From NCBI GenBank assembly GCA_027943245.1, contig JANDJZ010000203.1:1-20276 (forward strand): a stretch of 20,276 nucleotides of DNA, in the 5' to 3' direction. This document shows, piece by piece, positions 9,099-18,821 of the stretch. The notes under the pieces are model-generated. The model saw only the letters and a list, made by a program, of their open reading frames with translations. It was not told the origin of the DNA and did not search any database. A program made the position numbers and the translations under genes. Numbering within the stretch: position 1 is the stretch's first letter; every line of letters begins with the position of its first letter. The stretch is from Acanthamoeba sp. SK_2022b. Lineage: Eukaryota; Discosea; Longamoebia; Acanthamoebidae.

Positions 9099-12000
9099 AT
9101 GAGCAATGCAAGGAAGATGACCAAGGATGAGCTTGCAACAGCACTTGAAGAGGCTCAGCTGCCTGTAGGGCACACCAAGCAGGAGTGCTTGTGTACTTTG
9201 AAGAAGTATTGGGAAATGACTGCCAGTGAGGAGAAGGAGGTTGACCTGGATGTGGAGCTCAATGAAATCCTCAGCAAACCCAATGCACATTGGTCTGGTT
9301 CTGTGGGGGAGCCCAGGGAGAATGAGATGCAGCAGGTGGAGCAGGAGACAGCAGAGGAAGGATTGGGAAGCCCAGACACAGTTGGAGGCAAGGGTGAGGA
9401 GACCAGTCAGTTGCCAGAGCTGCTGCACATGGATGGGGAGGCTGAAGGAGAGATGGAGGTTGATCTGAAGGAGGCAGAGCAGGGAGAGGAGGATGCAAAG
9501 AAGTCTGATGAGGTACCAATGCACATCAGTTGATCCACAAATCAACTTATCAAGACAGCTAACAGACCTCCTGTGCACATCATGCAGGAGGACACCTTGT
9601 CTATTGAAGCAGGCAAGGATGACCTGATGCACATCAGGTCATCTCAGGCCAGCCTGTTGATGCCATGGAAGCGGGAGGAAACCCTGTCTGGCATGGCAAG
9701 CCAAGATGCCCCAATGTGCATTGGGTCAGCAGAAGCAGGCCCATCTGTGCCATGAAAGCCTGTGAAGCCCCTAAAATGGAAGAGAGTGCTGCAAGCTGAG
9801 GAGGAGGAGGCTGCAGAGGAGGAGAAGGAAGAAGAAGAGGAGGTTGCCAGGGTCACCCCTCGCAAGAGGGCCAGAAGGCAACACAACGTCATCATCATTG
9901 ACAATGAGGATACAGTGGAGAAACATAGGCAGATGTAGCACGTTGCACCCAAAGTGACCCCTTGTGACCATGGCCACATGGAGCAGCATGCGAGAGCATC
10001 CCAACTGCTCACCCTCAGTGATGCAGAGCTAGGTATGGCCAAGTCCCAATGCAGATCAGGTTCAGATATCACTTTTAGAAAGTATGGTGTTTATTTGTGT
10101 TGTTGTACATATTTCTACTAATCTTCTTAGATTTTATAGAACCCTTAGCAAACCAATGCACATTGGTGCCATATGTCAACAATGTTATATAATACTAATC
10201 TGTAATGGCACCAATGTGCATCAGTGCCATGATCCAATTCAACTTCCATCAGAACATGACCCAATGCCCATCAGGTCATCCCCACACAACAATACCATCC
10301 ATTCATCAATGGTACCAATGCACATTGGGTCCATTGCTCATCTGTCTTTGGTGTTGTGCCGAGAGCCTCATTCATGGGCTGGAAAACTTCCAATCCTTTC
10401 AGGACAATCCCAACATCATTACCCCTGAATTATGAACTACCAGGGATGACCTTGACCTGAGCGACCCCAACATGACATTCTCCAAGGTTGACCCTGCAGA
10501 GCTCCACGCCCAATGGCTGTGTCAACACAACCAAGGAAGCTGGCAGGTCAGCAAGTGCACCATGTTTGGTACGCCACAGCTTTTGTTCACTTGCAACCTT
10601 GGCATGTGCTCATCATTACAACACCTGGTGTTGTGGTTCAGAGCGTCACTGCAGTGTCATGGTGCCAGGAGTTTGTCATTTATTGCAAGGTGTTGTTGGT
10701 GGGCGGCTTTGTTACCACCAAGCCTTTCATAATATGTTTCCTCAATGGTGATGAGTGGGTCAACCAGGAGGACACTCACAAATTCAGTATGTTAGTGCAA
10801 AATTGTGTGGATTTGACCCCAATGCACATTGGGTTGAAACCACGCCTCATTTCACATCACATCCAGAGGCTCTGGACTTTAACCATGCGCCTTGTTGGAC
10901 ATGAGCTGTGGGACAACTACTACACTGTATGCTCAGAGGTGGAGGGACACCACCTCAACTGGCTCATTCTCAACCGAATCTGTGGTTTTGAAAACTTCGT
11001 CAATGTGCATGGCTCAGTCATCCTGAACGCCTTTGAATAGGCGTTCAACTACTACAAGACCAGCTGCTTGCCTCACTTCAAACCACATGGCCAACCTACA
11101 AACTACAAAGTAGCACTTATGAATGAAACTGCTTCTTACTGTGTTCACCAATCCATTTTCACAGTGCATGCAAGAAGGGCAGAAGGCACCAAATCCAGGC
11201 ACCCTCAAGCAGCAAGTACTTTACCATGTTTGACAGCCTCACCAAGCATCCTGGCGTCATAGAGTAGGTCTCCCAATATATGTCCTTATTGAACCTGATG
11301 CACATTGGGTTCTGTGGTTGCTGAATTTTTGTTATGTGTATCACACCTGACCCAATGCGCATTGGTTTACCATGCAGGTACATCCACAAGCTCAACAATG
11401 ACGCTCCAAGCAGCAAGACTCTCATTACGCTCAACATGCTCAGAAGCAACTAGCAAAAGTACACACCCTGTTTGTCCCAATGTGCATTGGGTTCATTCTG
11501 TCACTCTCCTCCACCTTTCTTGCAGAGGACTTCTGGAATATTTGGACCAACTACTGGCACTGTGGAGGAACAGCTTCATGCCTACATGGAGGCCTGAGCT
11601 CACACCGCCCAGTGCCGAAGTGTATGAAGCAACTCATCCACACCAAGGCCAAGGAGAGCAGTGAATCTGAGATAGCAGCAGAGGAAGCCTTCTCCACTGC
11701 TGCTGCAGAAGCTGCAGAGGTTGCTGAGTCTACAACCCCTTCTTCTCAGTGCAGATGTCTTCTGGCTCTGTCTTCTTGGCTACCTCTGTACTTGCTCTTT
11801 CTTTATGTTGCTTTCTTCAGTTATTGTGTCTGACCTTCTTCTTCATTCAGGGCACCTCACCTGTTTCTTCCCGACTCTCTGCTTGGGTCAAGGGTAAGGA
11901 GAAGGCCACTGAAACTGCCCCAGGAACTCCAACAAGTAAAGGTACTGTCCTTTGGTGATTGTTTTTTTTTTTTTTTTGAACATTAATGATTATACTATTC

Positions 12001-13214
12001 AGAAACCTTGTGCACTTCTGCAACTCCTGAGTACAAGGGCAAGTCTCCAGACAGTCAGAAGATGAAGGCAGATGCAGCTTGGCTTTCCAAGTTTGCCCCT
12101 TCTTTTTCAGAGCAATATTGCCTTCATTGCGCTCAGTCACAGTTTCATGATATTCCAGTATGTCTTCCTCCACCATTTTGTTGCCTTATAGCTGCCAGCT
12201 TGTGTGTGCCAACATGTATCTTGTTTTTGAACTGATGCACTTGGTTTTTTTGGGACTGATGTGCATTGGTTTTTTTGGGACTGATGCGCATTGGGTTTTC
12301 AGGACAGATGTGCACTGGGTTTTCTTTGCTCCATGCATCACCTCTTCCATCCCAATGCGCATTGGGATTTTTACTCATTCATTTTTTTGCTAACAGGTTA
12401 CCATCTACCTCCACAATTGTGGGATTCACACTAACTTGGAGCTCAATGTCAATGATGCTGCTGAGTGCCTCGACTTGAACCATGGCATTGGTTTCTACAT
12501 CACCTCTTCGCCTGAACATCTTGCTAGAGCCATCAACAACCTTTTGTCTGGGTCCACTTCCCTCCTACTCTTCCATGTCATCCACTTCCACTACTCTCCC
12601 ATCCTCTACACCAATACCATCTCCTCCCCTAGCCCTCACATCAGGCTTTTCAGTTGCCATCTTTTCTCACTCTTCTGTGGGCACGAGGAGCATCTGTTGC
12701 CTGCAGCCTTCCCACATTCCTGCACCAGAATGCTTCCTTCCTCACATCCCTATCATTGGCTTGCAATGCTCCAACCTTCCTTTCTGGCCAAGGAAATGAC
12801 CTGCCTCTGCCACTCTACAACTACCTTCTCAACAGCCTCAAACTACCTGCCCCTCATGCATACCTTCCTGGACAGAATGCCAAACCTGTCCACATCTTGT
12901 ACAAAGCTGCTCCCACCTTCTACCTCTCGCTTGCCCCTGCCCTCTACCATGGCATTATTCCTCTCTCTTCCTCCACCATCAGTGCCACCAATGTTGGCTC
13001 CCTCACCAACTGGCTTCTTGGCTTTTTAGTCAAGAGCCTGGATGATTGGGACATGCTCAACATCTCTGCCTCCTTCTCCACTCTACAGCATCATCCTGGC
13101 TATGCACCTTCACATCGCTCACAGCCTCAAGCTCCCTGCTCTTCTTCCTCTTCTTCCAGCACATCTGTTACTTACAATTCTTATATTCATAAAATACTAA
13201 AGTCTCACACCTGA
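9099..13214 (+). pseudogene. Multi-exon SAP-like gene of unknown function with in-frame stops
   Basis: The N terminus, MTKDELATALEEAQLPV then HTKQECLCTLKKYW, has the helix-turn-helix spacing of a SAP-type DNA-binding motif. An acidic region (EEEEAAEEEKEEEEE) and a basic patch (RVTPRKRARRQ) follow. Supported introns are 9513-9587, 10033 onward, 10787-10866, 11264-11377, 11459-11525, 11942-12002 and 12158-12396. Coding stretches joined across them read smoothly, for example FHDIP to VTIYLHNCGIHTNLELN. The last open stretch runs to a TGA at 13212-13214 (LTNWLLGFLVKSLDDWDM). The otherwise continuous frames hold stops at 9753 (TGA), 9936 (TAG), 10433 (TGA), 11038 (TAG) and 11451 (TAG), plus a likely frame change near 10550, so I call a pseudogene. 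Alternatively a short 193-residue product could end at 9755. The central region was not recognised. The inverted-repeat family lies almost wholly within this gene. Confidence 0.5.
9280..12365. repeat. Dispersed 14-bp inverted-repeat family, 18 copies
   Basis: The form is CCAATG-NN-CATTGG, often within ACCCAATG...CATTGGGT, or CTGATG-NN-CATCAG. First bases: 9280, 9516, 9624, 9711, 10046, 10153, 10211, 10261, 10315, 10819, 11295, 11352, 11477, 12232, 12256, 12281, 12305 and 12352. Both halves switch class together at 9624, while others are mixed. The central dinucleotide is CA, TG or CG in nearly all copies. Most lie in introns: five in 12158-12396, up to five in the intron starting 10033, two in 11264-11377 and one each in 9513-9587, 10787-10866 and 11459-11525. 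Copies at 9280, 9624 and 9711 are in coding frame (PNAHW, LMHIR, PMCIG). Spacing is irregular and nothing is shared outside the motif, so this is neither a tandem array nor CRISPR. I saw no copies outside this gene. Confidence 0.85.
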
Positions 13215-13362
13215 AACTTGGTCCCATAAAATTAAAACACAGCTGAGTTGCACCATTTTTATACTTTTCAACCTCACTTTTGCCTCTCTGTACATAAAAT
13301 GAAGGTTTTTTTAGGCCTTGTACATATATCCATGTGTTTTTATATCCATGGGTTTTTACAGC
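13215..13362. other. 3' flank of the SAP-like gene with a short direct repeat
   Basis: AT-rich sequence with two copies of TATATCCATGKGTTTTT, starting near 13325 and 13341, directly before the 40-bp palindrome. No coding region is apparent. Confidence 0.5.
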
Positions 13363-13402
13363 TTATGTAGAAAAAGTGTACATGTACACTTTTTCTACAT
13401 AA
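13363..13402. repeat. Perfect 40-bp palindrome
   Basis: The left arm TTATGTAGAAAAAGTGTACA (13363-13382) is the exact reverse complement of 13383-13402, with no spacer. The next bases outward (C and A) do not pair, so the arms are exactly 20 bases. It could form a cruciform or RNA hairpin, act as a terminus or binding site of a mobile element, or arise from head-to-head joining. It is not GC-rich and is unrelated to the CCAATG family. Confidence 0.95.
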
Positions 13403-14349
13403 AAGTGTCATTGTTACTTTTTTCCAAACACTCTGTAAGAGTGACTGTTGCTTAGAGTCTCACAAGGGAGGACTCACAGCATGGTGGTGGGGTTCAAAGA
13501 GGATTATTTTCAGACTGATGGTCATGACTGGTTTTCAGTCTGGCTTGAGTAAGTTCATCACCACTCAGAATAAAAGTTTTCTTGATCTTCCTTGTCTTGA
13601 TGCTTGTACTGTGCTTATACTGGTGGGGTTATGGACAGGGAGAGGAGGCTGTCACATCATTCAGGTGGATGTTGGTGCCTGCATGTGCTGCAAAGACAAA
13701 CACATTCTTACAGCGCAAGATGAGTTTTGATTGAAGGTACACATAGTTTACATTGACGGTCCGTCAAGAGTGTTGGAGTATGGGGCTCAGTTGCCAGAAG
13801 ATGACGAGGAAGAAGACGAGGAAGAAGACGAAGGGCTAAGCAGAGTCTCGGCTCGGCGCAGGCTAAGAGCAGACACGTTAACACGCTTACCTCGCGCCGT
13901 GCTGAAGCCTAACTCGAACCGAGCACTGCCCACCTCGCTTGCGCCCCTTGTTGTGTTGTTGTCGTCTTCATCCTGAGCTACACGTGCCTGGCGAGAAACT
14001 CAGCACGACTTTCTATCCGAGCTGGGGAGGAGCATGTACTCGTTTGCCGAAGGAGAGGTTGGAAGGAGTGCTTAGGTGATCGAAATTCGTGCTGCACATC
14101 GCCCTGTGCGATCGCTTATCACGCCCTTGTTCGAGCGGCTGGATACAACATTCAATTTTATTAAGTGCGCGACGAGGAAACAGAGCAAGCTATGCATCGT
14201 ACCGGGACGATTTCCATCAGGTTGTTGTCAACGCAGAGCGTAATTTTTATTGCAGCCATTTTTAAAAGCGACACTATAATTCTAGGCACAATTCTTGGAA
14301 CTAATCAATTCTTCTTAATATCAAGAATTGGGCTCGAAAAAACAAAATT
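13403..14349. other. Right junction of the island and 3' flank of the PLD gene
   Basis: AT-rich sequence gives way to GC-rich sequence at about 13.75-13.85 kb. A plus-strand frame at 13731-13976 reads an acidic run (PEDDEEEDEEEDEG) then a basic stretch; I found no supporting splice site or domain and do not call it a gene. TTTATT at 14246-14251 and 14157-14162 is AATAAA on the minus strand, placed to polyadenylate the PLD gene. A 9-bp inverted repeat (CAATTCTTG at 14289, CAAGAATTG at 14322) lies in its likely 3' untranslated region. Confidence 0.5.
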
Positions 14350-16431
14350 TCAGTCGTCGTCATCTTCCGCATCGTCATCTTCGTCAACAACGCGCGGTCC
14401 GGTGACGGTGAAGAATTGGTAGGCCAGCCAGTGGTAGTTCTTTTCCCACAGCCCGCGCCCCTCCAATTCGTCCAGCGATACCTCCTTGCACGACCGTGCA
14501 ATAAGCTCCTCGAACTGAAGCGCGCAGACAGACAGGCGGGCCAACTGCGTTAGCAGCGTTCATAAAAGGGTGGCGTTTGGGGGGAGGATCCTACCCTGTC
14601 CTCGAGCTGGTGAGCAAGTGGCGGATCGAGGACGGTGACGTTAACCTCCAGATTTCGACTGCTCCAGGCATCGAGGTTGAAGGAACCGACGTAGGAGTAG
14701 ATCCCGTCGATGCTGGCCATCTTGGCATGAAGCTTCTTGTCCCACATTTCATAGATCTTGATTCCTCGCTTCAAGAAGGATGAATAAATATGTTGCTGCG
14801 CCGCCCTGATCGTCGGTGAGGCCAGGCAGAGCAAGAGAGTTAACCACAACTTTGAATCGTCTAAGCCTTTCCGATGCGAAGGTACCTGATAAAGGGAATA
14901 TCGCTATCGCCTGCGGTGATTATGCGTACGTCGGAGCCGTTGCGAGCGGCCCGAATGATTGCCCTCTGTTTTAGAAATATCGAAGGCGCGCATGGCGTTG
15001 GGAAACTCCAATTGGTCAATGAGAGAATGCCTTCGATCGGGGTACCTTGATGTTCCGGGGCGGGAGGAAGTACGGCGAGGAGAGATAGCAACTGTCGGTG
15101 GACGATCGAAGAGCTAACCGCAGAGCGCTCTGCACGTCCCTTCTCTGTCGTCGAATGTTGGATTGGAGCACCTGCACAACGACACGCGAGGCGCGGCGTA
15201 GTGGACACCACGCATGTCGTCAGCACGATCGTGCCCGCTATGAGCACCTCTGGTAGGTGGGGCGACTAACCTGTACAAAGACTCCGTCGTTTGATCGCGG
15301 CAGGATTGGTCGCCGCTCCACAATCTGCTCTACCCGGTCGATTTCCCTGTGGCATATGATGTTATCGGGGCGAAGCAAACAGTGAACCTTCACTGGGCCT
15401 TGCCACGAGTGTGGGTGTGAGTGGAGTGAGAGAAGTACTCGAGCGGTATGTGCTCCTGGTTAGCGATCAGGGAGTTGAGGAACACGGTTTCCAGATCCTT
15501 CACGGCCGGGCCCTCCAGTTTGATGTGTGTGTCGCTAAACGTCTCTGCATTCGCGTCATCCCAACGGCCGTAGTGCGATGGTGTAAGACGCCATGATAAT
15601 GAGAAACAGTAACGAGGATCGCGACCGCACCTTTCCCGAACGTGTTGAGGCCAGCGTAATCTTCCGAGACGTTCATCCCTCCTAAGAGAATAGGTCCAAG
15701 TCAGCAGCGAGAGAGGACAGTGAACACAATTTTAGAACCCGGGGAGAGAGGCGGCACCGCAGTAGCCGTGGTCGTCCACAATCAGGAGCTTTTGGTGGTT
15801 GCGGAAGGGCCCGTGCCGCCAGCTCTGGAATCGAGAAACGCGGACCGGACCAAACTCGAGGCATGCTGTGAAGCAAAGACGAGGGTCAGTGAGCTACGAC
15901 GAGACGGGAGGAGCCGTGAAGTGGCATACAGGCGCCGGCCTTGCGGAGAGGTGCAAGGAATTCGTTGTTGACGCTGCGGGAGCCGATGGAGTCATAGAGC
16001 AGTATCACGTCGCATCCGCGCCTCTTTGCTTGAGTGAGCAGCTCCACTGTGCGCTTGCCCACGCGGTCAGGCTCCAAGGTGTACGCCGACCACCAGACCT
16101 TTTCCTTTGCCTTAACACGGAGGGGGGCACAGTGTCAGATTTGTGTCTCACGTTATCGCTTTGCACATCGTGCTAGAAATGCACGTGCAGGTCGCATGGT
16201 GGGGCGTACTTGCTGGATGGCGTCCCATTTGGCACCAAATGCATCGTCCCCGTGAGTGTAGAGGGTGATCTTGTTGCCGTCCGAGTGCCCACCCAGAGGC
16301 AGGAGGGTCTGCAGGGTAGGCTGCCAGCGCTGCGACACGATTTCCCAAAGATTGGCGGCGCGGTGCCACCGCTGGGCCAAGTAGGGCGAAAAAACCCTCC
16401 TTACCTTGTCGGCAATCTCCTTCTCGCTCAT
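14350..16431 (-). CDS. PLD-superfamily cardiolipin-synthase-like protein
   Basis: Ten minus-strand exons, 16210-16431, 15930-16110, 15758-15865, 15631-15681, 15439-15544, 15271-15346, 15046-15171, 14886-14965, 14595-14805 and 14350-14514, join in phase to 441 residues. It has two HKD phosphatidyltransferase motifs. The first is RNHQKLLIVDDHGYCGGMN (His158, Lys160, Asp165). The second is KKLHAKMASIDGIYSYVGS (His343, Lys345, Asp350), followed by FNLDAWSSRNLEVNV. Other family marks are DTHIKLEGPAV after the first motif and SPYFLPPRNIK with GSDVRIITAGDSDIP before the second. These fit PLD-type (bacterial-like) cardiolipin synthases, which join phosphatidyl groups through a phosphohistidine intermediate; another PLD-family transferase is possible. 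The tail is acidic (DEDDDAEDDDD). No N-terminal membrane helix is visible from this ATG. An acceptor-like TTGCAG just upstream (near 16464) allows a missed 5' exon with a targeting sequence. It lies 157 bases behind the DEP-oxidoreductase gene on the same strand. Confidence 0.92.
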
Positions 16432-16587
16432 CTCGTGCACACTGCACTGGCCCCCTTCCTGCAATACGATCTTTTTGATTTACAGGGAGCGACCACCTTG
16501 TGTGGGGGCAGGAAATGCGAGGAAAATCGGGGATCGTGTGTAACAAATATTTGATACATTCCTGTGATGGTGTGGGATAGATCCTCG
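16432..16587. other. Short gap between two minus-strand genes
   Basis: This 156-base gap must hold the 3' end of the DEP-oxidoreductase gene and the promoter and leader of the PLD gene. A minus-strand ATG near 16546 could be spliced over a 38-nt interval into the PLD frame, but that is shorter than every other intron here, so I did not use it. Confidence 0.5.
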
Positions 16588-16946
16588 CTAGCCCAAGGCC
16601 TTCATGGTCTTATACTCGACCAGGGACTTGATTCGGGCGGCCAGCCCATTCTCGACAAATACGGTATCGCCACGCACGATCATTGCCCTGTACAAGAGGG
16701 CCCACGCCGAGACGAGTTGGCGGAAGCCGCGCAAAACAAGGTCCGGGAGGAGTGCATGTACCTTTTTGGTCCTAGAGAGATGATGAGGATCCTGGTGCCG
16801 GGCTTGTACGGGCGCATAGACTTGCCACTCTCCATGGCTATGATGTTCTTGACGACCACGCTGGCATGCTTCTCGGCATTCTGTTTGCGTGTCAATTTAT
16901 AAGCTTCACGGAGGCAAGGAGACAGACAGAGAGGAGACAGACAGAC

Positions 16947-17029
<83 letters not shown>

Positions 17030-18821
17030 AGAAAGAGTTGGGGAGCATGCCTGAGCGAGCTTCTCTTCATCAACGTCGGCCACATCGCCCAACGCAAAGA
17101 TGTTGGGATGACGCTCGACCTGCAGGTGCTCATTCACCTTGATGTGCCCCTTCTCAGACAGCAGATCGGCGCACTCGGCCCTCATGAAGTCGGTGTTGGG
17201 CACGAAGCCCACGCAGAAGTAGGCCATGTCGGTTTTGACTTTCTCTCCCTTTTACGGAGAACCGCGATGTTAGACACACAAGAGATGGGGGGGGTGCGGA
17301 CTCACCTTGGTGGTGACCAGCGAATCGCCGTCAGAGCCCACCACCTTTTGATCCTTAAGGATGCGAACGTTGGCCGTCGATGAGAGGTACCGCTTGATGT
17401 TCTTATGAGCCCCTTTGCAACATCGCTCAAGCATTTTCTTGCCCGAGTAAATGAGGGTCAGCTGCTTATCTGCAGCAGACAACAAGACTGTCAGCACACT
17501 CTTGCGGCCAAGTCGATTGCAATGAGGGAGAGGGCTCGAATGGCAGCGTCTGGTGGCGTACCTGGGCAGTAATGGATGATCTCTCCTGCAATCTCGATGC
17601 CCACCGGCCCAGCGCCAACGACGGTTATGTGTGTAGCTTTGAGCAGAGCCGGATGATATCTGTGGCGCGAGCGCATTGCGAGAGATGAGTGTGCGTGCGT
17701 GGTGTTAGTGCACGCCAATGAGCGCTGTCGACTGAAAAGCTTGCGAAGGAGGAGCGCATGGCTTACTCTCGGAGTGATGAGGGATGAAGAGGGTCGACGA
17801 TGAGCAGTTGGTCGTTGCCCTCAACCGGGATTCGATATCGGGAGCCAGTACAGATCACCAGGTAGTCGTAGGCCAGCGGCCCGTGGGACTTGAGCTGGAG
17901 AGTGTTGCCGTCGGTGTTCAGGCCCACGACTTCATCGACCACGATCGTGCAGTGCTCCAGATACTGAAAGCATGGAGACGCGGAGACGTGGAGGTGAGAT
18001 GACTGCTGATGTGACATTGAGCCGCAGTCATCGAGCCGAAAAAAGGGGGAGCGGTTGAAACGCACGTGCGAGTGCGGCGCGGAGACTTTGTCGAGGTGGT
18101 CGATGTCGCACACGCAGGCGGGAAGCGAGATGTTGCATATGAAGCTGTCTTTGTTGTCCACCAGCGTGACGTCGAACGACGACTGCAGCTTCATCGCTAC
18201 CTTTCGGCCGGCAAAGCCGCCTCCCACCACCACGACCTTCCTCCTCTCCGCGAAGCGGTAGAGCGCGTGCTCTCCCTGGCATACACACCACGGCCTGGTG
18301 AGTGAGATGGAGTCGGGAGAGAAAGACGGGAGGAACAGTACGAGCGCGTGCTTGTCCTCCGCTCCTCCTGCCTCCTTCACCGGCACGACCACACCCTCCT
18401 CGAGGAGGCGCTGCACTAGCTCGAGAGCTGCGCTGCGATCGCTCGCGCTCGGCCAGTTCTTCATTACCCATTCGACTGCCTCAGCACCTGTGTGGTTCCC
18501 GATGGCGTCAGCCTACTGGCTTGCCCCCCCCCCAACCAGGCGGACCCAAAATAGAAGTGCAAGCAGGGCGGCACCGATGAAGCAGTCGGCGTGAGAGCGC
18601 AGGAAGCCTTCGCGATGGTCTCGCACTGGGAAGCCTGTGCCAGGCCGGCGTACGGCCGCCACCAGCCTCATCCACTCTGTGAATCCGTCGCCCTCAATTT
18701 CAGCCTCGCTTTCCAGTCGTAGCTCTTCCTTGACCACATCAATCTCTTCCTTGGCGGTTTCTATTTCGACTTCTTTGGCCTCTTCCGTCTCTTCCTTTGC
18801 GGTGCCCACCCCGACCTCCAT
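16588..18821 (-). CDS. DEP domain fused to FSP1/AMID-type FAD-dependent NAD(P)H oxidoreductase
   Basis: Nine minus-strand exons, 18575-18821, 18342-18487, 18066-18275, 17767-17963, 17562-17659, 17306-17469, 17051-17248, 16762-16880 and 16588-16687, join in phase to 492 residues. The ATG at 18821 is the first after an in-frame TAG. Residues 1-45 are a Glu/Lys-rich, coiled-coil-like leader. About 47-140 is a DEP domain: RDHREGFLRSHADCFIGAEA, VEWVMKNW, LVQRLLEEGVVVPV and the closing LYRF. Residues 144-490 are a two-Rossmann oxidoreductase. VVVVGGGFAG (145-154) binds FAD, VVGAGPVGIEIAGEI (280 onward) binds NAD(P)H, and FALGDVAD (405 onward) is the flavin-contacting C-terminal motif; YLVICTGSRYRIP and CVGFVPNTDFM also match. 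FSP1/AMID (AIFM2) reduces ubiquinone or vitamin K at membranes. Here the DEP domain, a known membrane or GPCR-associated module, could supply targeting; no N-terminal Gly for myristoylation is present. One intron (16881-17050) starts with GC. Confidence 0.93.
16949..17029 (+). repeat. (AC)n followed by (AG)n microsatellite in an intron
   Basis: AC dinucleotides at 16949-17010 run into AG dinucleotides at 17011-17029, within intron 16881-17050 of the DEP-oxidoreductase gene. On the transcribed strand this is CT then GT. Thr-His and Cys-Val frames over it are artefacts. Confidence 0.97.

Noticed and set aside
9280..12365. CRISPR array or tandem satellite
   Set aside because: Spacing is irregular, units are only 14 bp, spacers are coding or intronic sequence, and the setting is eukaryotic.
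13731..13976. 81-residue plus-strand frame with an acidic run
   Set aside because: It has no recognised domain, no clear promoter and no splice partner; it spans the island junction and is likely fortuitous.
16465..16546. Extra 5' exon for the PLD gene starting near 16546
   Set aside because: It needs a 38-nt intron, far shorter than all others modelled (57-170 nt in the flanking genes). I kept the ATG at 16431 but note the uncertainty.
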